A stretch of 64,000 bases of DNA from Lagopus muta (taxonomy: Eukaryota > Chordata > Aves > Galliformes > Phasianidae): NCBI RefSeq assembly GCF_023343835.1, contig NC_064437.1:20600001-20664000 (forward strand). The letters are read 5' to 3'. Of this stretch, positions 12,470 through 23,791 are shown one piece after another. Position numbers and translations under genes: made by a program. The notes beneath the pieces were generated by a model, which was not told the origin of the DNA, did no database searches, and saw only the letters and a program-made list of their open reading frames with translations. Each line of letters begins with the position of its first letter. Positions within the stretch are counted from its first letter, which is position 1.

Positions 12470-12598
12470 AGAAGCGCTTTGCTGTCAGTGGAGAAGCTGC
12501 TGGAGGAATTTGGGTGTGAAGAAGGTGCAGACAAGAAGGACAGCCAGGCCTCCAAGTTTCTACATGCTCAGATGCTGGGGGAACTGAGGATCTTTTAA
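12470..12598 (+). other. Short coding-like stretch, possible exon relic
   Basis: An uninterrupted 42-codon frame between a TGA (12467-12469) and a TAA (12596-12598) has protein-like, helix-prone composition. It contains the segments LLSVEKLLEEFGCEEGADKK and then SKFLHAQMLGELRIF, with leucines spaced as in an amphipathic helix. I do not recognise the family. There is no start codon before the single internal Met, and no convincing donor site. A frame this short is expected by chance, so this may be an exon relic or simply purine-rich DNA. Confidence 0.2.
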
Positions 12599-15500
12599 AA
12601 GTCTTCACTTCTGTGCATCTGAGAGCTACTCTTCATGAGAAGGAAAATGTATTTCACAAGGTAGATGGGGAGACAACAGAAATAACTGTCAATAATTAAA
12701 CACAAGCCTGTGAGAAATGCCCATTGCAGATGTTCTTTTCTTAATACAGCATGGATTTGTAATTAAGTTTTAACAAGATTTCCTTGGCTCTAAAAGGACT
12801 TTGCATAAAAGCTTTTGTGGAAATGCAGAGGAAAGAGCTCCTGATCTAGAAAAGAGAAAAAGGAAGATGAATTTGGATTCTTTTGCTAGAATGCGACTGA
12901 GTTTGCAATTTCTTGGATTAAACTGGGACAGACTTTGAAAGACTCCAAAGATCTGAGAGTAAGAGAGACTTCAATCATTCAGTTTTTCATCACTAGCAAT
13001 ATTAAAATCCCCAGATAAGATTATTCTTTGTCTCATACTCATATAAATAAGGACTAATTCTACTTAGGAAATGCCAAAGTTTGATTTAGAGGGAATTATT
13101 CCTGACCATTCAAAGTGGTAACAGAATATATCTCACAGTGAAAATAGAAGCCAAGCCATTATCTGCCCTGCCCAGAGAACAGTAACACACACTGCAATCC
13201 CTATCTGGGTGCCTCATCTGAAAGAAATCTGACGATTTTTCCTGAAGCTATTCTGGGATAATTGTATCTTTGTCCATTATAAATTCACATACATTTTTCT
13301 AAGCAAAGCAAGGGTCCCATTGGCACCATTACAAATAATCTTATACGAGTTTTCCAAAGGTAAGTCTTGCTTAACTTCAACAGGGAGTTAACTAAACACT
13401 CTACAGAAATTTTATTTGTCCTCGTAAGCAATAATAGATCCCTGTAAATGTAAAGCAAGTCACACACAATCAAATATGCTGGCATAGGAGTAGTCATGCT
13501 CCCACTCCTATAAAAAGTAAATAAATGGTGCCAATAAAGACATGTCAACATGTAAGAAGAAACCTTTTGTTTTAAAGCATACATAACTAAAAAATATTTT
13601 ATAAGCTTTAAAAAATTCATTAAGACTCAGGCCCTGGTTGTTGGAAAGCATTCTCAGTGACTGGATCTGTCGCAGTCTCTTTGGGGTGAATTCTGCATTT
13701 TCACATACAGAGACCACAGAGCAAGCTCAACTTACTTGAAACTGGGCCCTACTCTTCCTGGATTGTCACTGAGAATAGGAAAAACTTTGTCTTTGTCCGT
13801 CCTTTCCATGCAACCCTATCCACTGTATCTACAGGCCTGTGCTTTTTTCCCCATTTTGGGCTCACTCCAGGCATGCAGGGAACCTCTGCAAGTCTCCTGA
13901 ACTACTGCATTTGCACAGAGAATGTAAAGTTGATGTATTTGCAATCATCAGCCAAACAAACGAGTGTTCTTTTACCTAAAAATATTGAAATGTTTCACTG
14001 CAATAGAAAGCTGACATAAGAAATTCATATGGCAGCTGATACAGTCAAAGTGTCATAGGGATTAATGTATGGGAACATCTCTGTAGCCCACCTCTCTCTC
14101 ACACTGCAGTCAGCCACAACTGTTTCAAAGAGGAGACACACAGTAAACAGGATTAAGCTGGAAAAATGACCTACAGAATTAGGATCCACATACAAATTTT
14201 CCCAGGGAGTCCAGATTTCAGCACAACCTGTTTGTAACACTAAGAAAAGTGCAACCATACGCAGAGGACATCTCCTAACTGAAATGCTCATGCACAAAGA
14301 TTTTCTACGCTTAACAGCTGGGCAAACTTTACAAGGTAATTAAAGGCATGTGGAGCCCTTCTTTGCAGCACAGTGAACTTTCATGTAATACATCCCAGTC
14401 CTTACAAGTCACTGAAATGTCCCAAACTGAAGTGGTGCTTACAGCCAGGCTTGCTTTAGGAGATAACTATGTCACAAAAGCACTCCTGCCCTTTCCTGGG
14501 GAGTTTTTCAAACTGGCAAAGGCGAGGTAATGTATGTGTGAGACGGACAAAGACCAGCATTGTCACTCATTAGTGATGGCACGGGACAGAAGGGTGCTTC
14601 TGCACCTTAAGTATAACTGAAATAAATGGAAGTTTAAGCTGTCACTCTTACAGTTAGACTCTGTAACTGATAGATGGCTCTTCCAAGGTGCCCTTTTATA
14701 CCAAGTCTCAATACAGAGTACCAGGATTTAATTCTGGAACTGATTCATAAATAATACTAAAGAATTGCATCAGTCAAATCTGTAGCTTTTCGTTAGTATC
14801 AGAAGTGCATAAACCATGTAAGACCTAGATGGATTTGGCAAACCATCTGAAGGATGTTTATTAACAGAAAAAGGTGAGTGCTACCTATGTTTGACAGGTC
14901 CCTGCCTTGTGAGTTAAATAACAGTTTTGGAAAATAAAACAAAACTCATGAGTACTTCCTTCAGTCTTTGGCCATCTGCATCACTTTGGAACATTCACGT
15001 AAAATAGACATACTTGATTTTTTAACAGAAACATTTAATTCTCATTCACGGTTTGCTGTGAACAAAAACTTCAACACTTAAGAAATAAATGAAAGTGAGG
15101 AGCACATAAGATTCTTGCTACATCTGTTAGGGAACAGAAAAATATCTCAGAATCCCAGAAGCCTGGGGAGGGGAACGGGGATACCGGAGGAAGGGGCTGT
15201 ATCTCATGGGCTGCAGGGCAGAAGTGCTTATTCCAGCAAAGCTCAGGGCACCTTGTAACATCATAGGAAGCGAAGCACAGACTATATCTTCCTAGTAAAA
15301 GGTTTCAGAGAACTCCACTGAATATTTTCCTTCTGAAAGACCTTTTCATTTCCATTTTGAATAGTCAAGGAGAATGACCTAAGCTGGTATGTCCCTTACC
15401 ACTGAGTGTAACATGTTACTTAACCTGCAGTGCATTAGCAGTATCTGGTATCCAGCAGACATGAGGCAACTCGCATTTCTAAGATGACAGAACCCTGTGT

Positions 15501-18429
15501 TGTGAGATTCTGTATTACAAGACTTCAGGCTGTAAATAATTACAAGGCTCTCTTACCTAGATTCCGGGACTTCCTTCATGGTTTTAGAGGAAGTATTTCT
15601 GTCTCTGGTACTAATCCATGGTAGGTTCACTCTTTGGAGCTGTGAAATTTCTTGTTACTCTATTTAGCAAAGACAGATCTTAGATATTTTAGTAAACAGG
15701 AATACACAATTATTGCATTGATAAGAGATATGAGGATGTATTCATCTCGGTTTTGCAGGGTAGCTATAATGGTCTCTGACACATGGAGCTGTGAAAGCAG
15801 TGACTGTTGGGCTCCAAAGCATTCTTTTTTTCCTGGGTATTCTTTGCACTGCTAACATGTGATAACGTATTGTTGTATGTTAATCCATCTTGTCAGCTCA
15901 TCTGAAATAATCTAGCCCAACTGCTTTTGACCTTTATTGATTCACAAACCTCTAAATATTTTCCAGTGAGATTACAAACTCTCTGCACTCTGAATTTAAG
16001 CTAATTCGTAATAGCCTTGCTTTCCTTTGTTGTTTTTGAGGGATTTCTTGGAAATGGTCCCTTGCAGCGGTTGCAGGCCAGGGGTTGAAAACCGTTTGTA
16101 ATTTATGGCCAAACTCGCAGCTAGAGTAAGTTGGCATAATTCCACCGATTTCAAAGGAAAAATCCCTTGATAGTATCGGTTAGAATAATGCCTAGTTTAT
16201 TGAACATTAGCTGGGGAACTTCCCCTGGTTTTAGTCCTTCTCTGTAGCTTTCACTGTGAATAAGACTGAGCTCCATTTCAACGTAATTATATCTCCTTTG
16301 GGAAATATTGCTTCCTTACTACCCAGATCAGAACACATTGAAAAGCCCAAGAGGAATCTTAACAAATTTCACATGGGAAAACTTACCAGTAAATTCTTCA
16401 AGTTTTATTTTATGCTTGATCTCAGGTATATCTTAGATGTCAATTTTTTCAGATGAATTCAGTCAGCTAGTACTCTTTATCTCAGCAGTGGTGCAGTGTA
16501 ATGTATGTACAACTCCTATATGGGCCAGTTAGTTTTAGTATGATTTTTAGTTGGATTTTGAAATCAAGTCATTCTACAGTTAGGGTCTTGGACATGGTAT
16601 CGTTGCTTCTGAACAGTGTTGCACTGATCTGCACCAGATGATTGTGTGCCCAATTAAATTAAGATGCTCGAGGTTCCCCGTAAATGCCAAAGATGCAATA
16701 TTGCTGCTGCTTCTGAAAGTGCAGAGCTCAAATAGGAAGGTGGATATTAAGAAAAGTAATAATTAGATCTGAAATGTTAATAATTGGATACCTTTTCTGG
16801 AAATAGTTACAAGTATTTACCTTTTAAAAGACAAGAAAATCTCCAAAAAATTAGAGAAGAATGGAGAACTGTCTTTTATGCTGTTGCTGCCCAGCTCACT
16901 CTGCAGCTCCATCACACCACAACGAATAACTAAAGAAAACCATTATTATGCAAACCACTCTAGCACAAAAGGGTATTACATATCTGGTACAAAAGGGGAT
17001 TTCTTTAAAAAGCACAGCACATTCAGTGTTTAGGGTTTGCCGTTGAAATTCATGGCCTTGCTTGCCAGTATTATCATGCAGCTGGGTACTATGCTGCTGC
17101 TTTACTCTGAGGGGAAAAAGATCACAATAAAGATATTAAAACGGGTTCAATTTAAACTGTTGTATTCCATTATGTTGCAACATCAGTTTTTAATGATTTT
17201 GGTCACCTCTTCTCTAGCACAAAGGTCAAAATAAACACTAGCCACACAGACTTCGACTGCACACAGAAGTGGTTGAAAGGCACGTCTTTTGATTTAAAAA
17301 TTACCAGCGGGAAACAGTGGTAGGCATCATTTCAGTGCTGAAAACTAAGATGTTTGATAGGATTGACAAAATGCTTTTTCTTTTGTTTAGCAGCCATGAA
17401 ACAGAAGTCCATCTTTCTGTGGGAAAAGTTTCTGACAATCTGTTATATTGATGCCATAAGTAAAATAAGTATTTAGTATTTAAATTATTTTTTTAATCTT
17501 TTCAGAAATTCACTCCTATTTGAATAAAAGCAAAATCAGTTCACACAAAATATTCTTGGTAAGCAAAAGATTAAATGTAGTCTCTTAGAATGCATCATCT
17601 CTATGACATGAGTATTCAAACATGAATTTGGATGAGTATGTAACATGCGTTTACAGGGTTAGGTGCCTCCTGCTTCTTCTGTGTGCAGCCTTCATTTTGT
17701 GATTAGTTTAAAACACCTTAAAAAGCATCAGTGCCTTTTCAGGTATTCTTTTTTAAGAATCACTATTGAGCCACAGAGTACAAATGAAACCATTTCAGAG
17801 GAACAGGTTAAACTTTTGTCATTTGCTTACGTCATCTGTCTCTCTCTGGCTGTCAGATACACGACTCTCTGGGCATCTTCAGCCACGTTTGCAAGTCCTT
17901 ATTTCTGATTTTGTGTTCTCTCTGTCCTGGAGGACCACCAGAGGGCTGAGTGATAGGCACTCTGTGCTGAAAAACAAAGGAATGGCACAAAATGAACATC
18001 ATTGTTGGGGGGAAGAAAAAAAAAAAAAAGCTGTGGAATTGTTCCTTGGAATTGTTTCTTGGCATGGATTAGAAGAGAAGGCAGGCTCAGACACTGAACA
18101 CACTGTGCCATACAAACATTAAATGCAGACTAGCTCTGGATGTACACTGAAGTTAGCAATAGGAAAAACAGGTTCAGCAAGCTACATAACAATGAATGTA
18201 TAATTTGAACCAATGTTCATTTCCTTTACATCAAACTGAAAGAACAAGAGATGTTACAAAATACTGTCCCAATCTTGCTTGCTAAATATAGCTGTTATTT
18301 GTCCTGGTTGTTCATTTGATTACAAAAGAATGAATTCCTACTTTATTATTCCAAGTTGTTACTAACTGTCAGGCATCAGCTATGTTAGGAAAAGTGGTGG
18401 TGAAAAAAAAAAACACTGATCTCAAAATA
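12599..18429. other. Non-genic AT-rich DNA
   Basis: No gene or repeat recognised. An isolated donor-like site (aaaag|gtgagt near 14875, plus strand) and an ATG plus donor arrangement on the minus strand (near 15558) could not be linked to further exons. An A-run lies at about 18006-18021. Confidence 0.55.
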
Positions 18430-18879
18430 CCCAGAGGTCTGGAGCACCTCTCTTATGAAGAAAGCTATGAATAAAAACTGAAGTGACTGGGCTTGTTCAG
18501 CTTGAAGAAAAGAAGGCTCTGGGGAGACCTCATTGCAGCCTTCCAGTACTTGAGGGGAGCTTATAAACAGGATGGAGGGCGAGTTTCTACACGATCTGAT
18601 AGCAACCGGAAGAGGAGAAATGGTTTTAAACTAAAAAAGGAGAGATTTAGACTGAATCTTAGGAGAAATTTTTATTTTTTTTTTACTCAGCAGCTGGTGA
18701 GGCACTGGCACAGCCACCAAAGATTGTGGCTGCCCCATACCTGCAGATGCCCAAGGCCAGGTTGGGAGGGGACCTTGGCAGTCTGAGCTGGGGGTGGCAA
18801 CCAGCCCATGGCAGGGGGGTTGGAACTGGATGATCATTAAGATCCCTTCCAACTCAAGCCAATCTATGATTCTATGATC
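18430..18879 (+). mobile_element. CR1 LINE 3' end, sense orientation
   Basis: Follows the canonical CR1 3' end in order: ggagcacctctcttatgaag, ggcttgttcagcttgaagaa, gggagacctcattgcagcct, aaatggttttaaactaaaa, ggtgaggcactggcacag, gcccatggcaggggggttgg, and the terminal ctatgattctatgat. The copy is 5'-truncated and diverged. A plus-strand open frame across 18493-18786 is a by-product of this non-coding region. Confidence 0.95.
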
Positions 18880-21578
18880 AGGGTTGAGACAGATATTAGC
18901 ATTTTTGTACAACTTTGTTTCTTATTTTTATCTGCATCAACAATTAAAATTTACTACATGTGATACAGCATTCCCCTTTTCTTTCTTCTAATCTTTTCAT
19001 TCTGTGCAAATTATTTAAAAATGTTTCAAGCTTGTGTGTTAAACACAGATAAAAAAATCGATATGCACCTTTTCTGGTCATCAGTGTGAATGGTACTTAA
19101 GCCCTTTATGCCACTGCAGCCTGATTAATAAGAAACTTTCAGAAACTTAAGGTAGAAATGCTATGTGATCAGTAGTACAGTTCTGTAGGTAAAGTAATAT
19201 TTCCAGCAACAGGATAGCATGGCATAGCTCTTTTAGAAGAGGCAGGTCTTAGTATCTTCATTTTAGAGATGGAAAGAATTATTCACAGAAGCTTAAAGTT
19301 GTTCAAGGTATAAAGCAGATACTTGCTCTTCCAAATCTCTTCTACCACCATATGCAAAGTTTGCACAGTTCCAATGATCGTGATGACTGACCAGTGCATA
19401 TAGTGTGAGCTTGTGAACTTGTGACACTGGCAGTGCTGTGCAGAGCCTCCTACTAGAGTAGCTGGATAGTGCTAATGAGCATTCCTTTGTTAATGAATGA
19501 TGCATTACTCATGCTTCCATTACTCATGCTTCCATTTAAGTATGACACTTTTTTTCTACTCAGCAGCTATTTTTTTTTTAATTAAATAAATTCTCAATGT
19601 TTCTGGCATAACCAGGAAAACAATACGAAATGAAGAAAACACAGTAGGCAAGACATACTAATTACTGTCTGTGATTAATTAGTAATTATAAGCCCACTCA
19701 CAGAGTCTCAAAAGTTAGTGAGTAATTTGTTTGCATGAATTCAATAAAAGAAGGCAAATTTCAAAATACTTTCATTGGTATTATTTTAATTGACAGATGA
19801 GCTGGTTGGTTGCCATTGCTTCCAAAACTTAAACTAAGAATGGACATAGCAGTATCCTGTTCGTTAGGCTGATAAGGAATCAGAAGCCTAACAAACAACC
19901 TGTAGCAAAATAATTAGTCCTCATAGTCTACATTTTGCTCAGGCTCTCAATGAGACTCTGATTTACCAGACTGTAGCAGGGAAGCATTTAGCGATGATTT
20001 CAAGCGTTCTTCAGTTCTAACGCCAGGAAGCGTGTCAGACCCTAATGGCAGGTTTGACCATTGGCAAAACCCTGAAGTGAGGACTTCTTAAGGAATTAAT
20101 CACAAAGTCTTGATGTCATAAGAGCCCTGGATATCCCTGGTAGAATTTAAGTGTGCTCCTTTGCTACACTTGAAGGCTTGCACTTCTGTCTTCTGTCTCA
20201 TGTAGGCTTATTGTGAAGCCACATGCTGTTACTGCTTCCTTTTAAGCTGGATTAGAGTGATTTTTTTTGTTTGTTTGTATGTGTGTGTGTGTGTGTGTGT
20301 CTTAAAACAGTCTTAAAAATATTTCCTCAGATTACCTAGCCTGTGTTGTTAAATTTTCTTGCTTATTTTCTGTTTATCATTGCAAAGCCTGCTGAAACAT
20401 GACAGTTCTTATAGAATTTTTAATTACTCTTCCATGGAATAAAATTGTTGTAAGCTTAAAACCAGGACACGAGTGAGTTACGTAGTTCTTCCTTCAGTTA
20501 ACCCATCATATGGCTTCAGAGCAAGGTTTTAAAATAGCACTATCTGAAAAAATAATGTTATGAATCACTACTTCTTCCAAGATCTTTTGAAGTTCTCCCA
20601 TTTCCTGTTTGTAAATCCTTAGTCTTTGCATTAAAATGTTCTCAGACAGGAAAACAATAACAATTGATTTACATGGACAAAAGCAGCTTTTCTGAGTTTT
20701 CAGTCCAGCTTCCTCTGAGATCCTATTGACCTCCAAAGTTCAACTTCTTCCAAGAAAGTTTTCTTTGGGATTAATGGCCTTCAGAGTCAAATCATTGTTG
20801 AGTGCTATAGCCATTACCAGTGCTATAACTAAGGCTGTATCAGCATTTCCACATAAACTCTTATTTTCAGAGATTTATAGCTTGCCTACAAAAATATAGT
20901 TTTCTGCTGAAACTTGGAAGAAAAAGAAAAGCTCAAAGCTCAGTCTGGGAGTAATTTTACTTCTTATTTTGGGAAATCTGCACAGCTCTGCGGGTATTTT
21001 TAGACTGAAATTCTGAACGAGATCATGTCTTGCTGCTTCCACTTGGTGCCTTGGAGAATTCCCCGCCTGACTTTCTAAGATCTACTTCTGACAAATTATG
21101 GAACAGCAATGAGAAAAGTTTAAGAATGTTTTTTTCCCAATGCTAAAGATTCCTAAACTGGATCTAGTCATTATTCTCTAGAAGACATTTCAAACACTTG
21201 AAAATTCTAAGATGTGTTTGAAGATTGCAACCAAACAAACGTGAGCTGAACAAAGTGTTCTGCAATAAATTGAGAGTTCTGAATGTTTCTGTTGCATCCT
21301 CATGCAGCATAATTGAGCATCATGCTGATACTTCTGCAGTTATAACCTCTGATAGACTGGAAAATGAGAACCCTGATTGTTACACAGAAAAGGCCCACGA
21401 AAAGCTAAGGTGAAAAGAGGATACTGTGGCCTCCTGTTTCTGCAGAACCCATGACAGGGCCCTCATACACCAAAGAGGACTGCATGGGAAGGTGGAGGAG
21501 GCAGCACCTTTCTCAAACATCATGAAAGTAAATCTAATAAAAATTAGAGCTTTATAGATCAAGACAAGAAGTACTTAC
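18880..21578. other. Non-genic AT-rich DNA with simple repeats
   Basis: No gene recognised. Contains a perfect 15-bp tandem duplication (19504-19518 and 19519-19533), a (GT)10 microsatellite (20281-20300) preceded by TTTG units, and a weak MIR-like patch around 19235-19320 (cattttagagatgg... then gttgttcaaggt), too degenerate to call firmly. Confidence 0.55.
20261..20300. repeat. T8-(TTTG)n-(GT)10 microsatellite
   Basis: Compound simple repeat: T8, TTTG units, then ten GT units ending at 20300. Confidence 0.95.
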
Positions 21579-21713
21579 TCTGCTCTGCACACACCATTTC
21601 AGAAGAGATTTGGAGGCACCATCTGGAGGGAAGGATGACAGATGCCGTGGAGTTCCCAGTTTCCTTTGCAGGTAATTCCTGCAAAAGGTCGACTTGGTCC
21701 TGAGTCATTGCCA
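21579..21713 (-). other. Isolated exon-like segment, unrecognised
   Basis: On the minus strand a pyrimidine-rich acceptor (cttcatattttcatccccag) precedes this segment, and a strong donor (cagcaga style end followed by gtaagtac) closes it. Between them an ATG at 21708-21706 opens a frame of 43 codons to the donor (phase 1), beginning MTQDQVDLLQELPAKETG and containing ILPSRWCLQISSEMVCAEQ. I do not recognise the protein. A further acceptor-like site lies about 95 bp downstream (ccttcccatgcag, near 21486), but joining to it soon meets a stop. Chance matching is a serious alternative. Confidence 0.2.
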
Positions 21714-22178
21714 CTGGGGATGAAAATATGAAGTGATACAACACACAAACATGTTCAAGGCTACAGATTTAATTGCTTCAAAGAAAAATGTACTCAGCTA
21801 AGATGATGACCCAGTGCAATACAGTGGTTCCCATGACTCATTCATTCCAAAATAGAAATCTGAGCAAACCAGAGACAATACCCTGCATCCCCAAATCCCC
21901 CCAAAACTGGTCACCAAAACTAAAAATGCCTATCCAATCTTTCCTCACAAATATGGGATATTTTTAATGTCTGTGCCCAGCCACAGGATCACTATTTCAC
22001 TTAGCTGAAACAAACCATACATTTTCTTGTCAATCACATGCCACATGAAGTAAAAGGCCAAGTCACCCCCAGAGCATCTTCTCATTTCAGAAATGTCAGT
22101 GACTACCTCAATTGCTCCTATAATCCAGACAGATCACCCTTACATTCATTCTGTTCTGTTTTCTAGCAGAAATATTTG

Positions 22179-22194
22179 CCCCCCCCCCCCCCCC
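22179..22194. repeat. Poly-C run (16 nt)
   Basis: Sixteen consecutive C. The complementary G16 could form a G-quadruplex. Long C/G homopolymers are much rarer than A/T runs in vertebrate DNA. Confidence 0.95.
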
Positions 22195-22349
22195 AAAACA
22201 GCAAGGCAGCATCTTTGAAAACAAGGCAGTAGCAACCATACAGAAACAACAGTGCTGCATCTCAGTAGGAAATATTAGCCTTCTTATCCTTGGGAATGAT
22301 CTATTCAAATTTGATCCAGAAATCTTTCTTTTTTGAGGGGGAGCTGCTC

Positions 22350-22810
22350 ATTATGACTAGATAAATGCAGTCCAAACTCTGAAACTTCTTTTGAAGGCAT
22401 GATGGCAGGGAAACCTCACAGATGGGATTAGAAGGAAGATAATGAGGTAGCTTCGCAGATGTCTAAAGGAGCCCTTCCCACATGTAAGGCATGGCATAGG
22501 ATAAAGCTTGAAATGGAATGACTGAAAGTCTAAGAAGTGGATGGAGGAGGCTGGCATCATGGGCTAATCAGTGAAAGAAGTGGTTTCTTGATCCTGAATG
22601 AGAGATGATAGGTAGGATGAGGGGAAGCTACGAATGGCTTTGAAAGTGAAGACAAGCTGCTTATATCAGATAGAAAAAGAGTTTTATATTTGACAGTCAA
22701 AGCGATGGGCTAGGAAAATGATCTCTGCAGTGCTATGCAGTGCAGATTCATCCCTGAAAAATTGCATTTGTCAAAACCAGAGGAATGGATATTGCAGCAG
22801 TCAACTTAGC
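22350..22810 (-). mobile_element. Ancient L2/CR1-clade LINE fossil (reverse-transcriptase C-terminus)
   Basis: On the minus strand the sequence carries the order of conserved blocks found downstream of the reverse-transcriptase core in L2-like elements: a trace of the DYCN...LSGL block, then IIFLAHRFD, then LVFTFKAI and PSSYLSSLI. The intervening frame is broken by stops and indels. It is much more diverged than the CR1 copies in the window, which suggests an insertion older than bird radiation. The exact subfamily cannot be decided by eye. Confidence 0.6.
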
Positions 22811-23757
22811 TTTATGATATTTTACATATATATTAGTTCTTGTATAATAATGATCATATAGTAAATTTTATAGCTTACAATTAGCGTAATTGTTTTTAAT
22901 GATTTTTGGAAACTAGTGACATTGTAAAGTGGGCATTTTGTTGGATATTTCTCATAAGATTTTTTTGCAACATTCTTGTAAAAATTCCAGTTTTCTAAAA
23001 GAAGAAAATGATATACTTAACATCCTTTTTATATGCATCTCTTTTCTTTTTTTGGCTAAGGCCTTTCATTTAAACACAATACCTGAGGGCATTCAGTGCT
23101 CATATCCATAGCACATTACGCAGTGACTTAGCTGGTGGTCTTGGTTTATTCCTCTCTGGGCTCTGCTGGCAGGAAAGAGGTTGTCCATTACAATTTGGAG
23201 ATCACTCTGGAAAATCCGTATGCTGGATAACACATACATCAGGTCACTAGCATGCCACCTCCCAGACATGCAGATATAACAGCAATTCTACACTTTACTT
23301 GGAATGGTGGTAGCATATAGTGGTTCTGGCTGTAATACACAAGAAATTCATTTTATTCCCTATTGTATCATAGCTTTCATTTCCCCCATGCAGAGACTGA
23401 CTGCTGCATACACATTCTTCCAGGGCTTTTCCTATTAATAGACAACCTGGCTTCACACGCTGAAATGAAGGAACAAGGTTTTGAGTGCCTGCCTAATTTA
23501 AGCAGACCATATGTCATATGCTATAGTATCCAGTCAGAGGAGAATAAAATAAAGCAAGATTGAGAGGTAAAATAGCTTCCTACCATTAGCTGAACTCTCA
23601 GACTCAAAATTCCAAGGACCTTTTTCTAAGCATGCTCAGAACTATTGCTTGTTCTACACATCACATGAAGTTACTCATATTTCTAATGTGTTCTTAATGG
23701 GTGTGCTGTCTCAGGAGTAGGATTTCTGAGCACTACTACAATACAAATAATAATCCT

Positions 23758-23791
<34 letters not shown>

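Noticed and set aside
18493-18786. 97-codon plus-strand frame
   Set aside because: Entirely inside the non-coding 3' region of a CR1 element.
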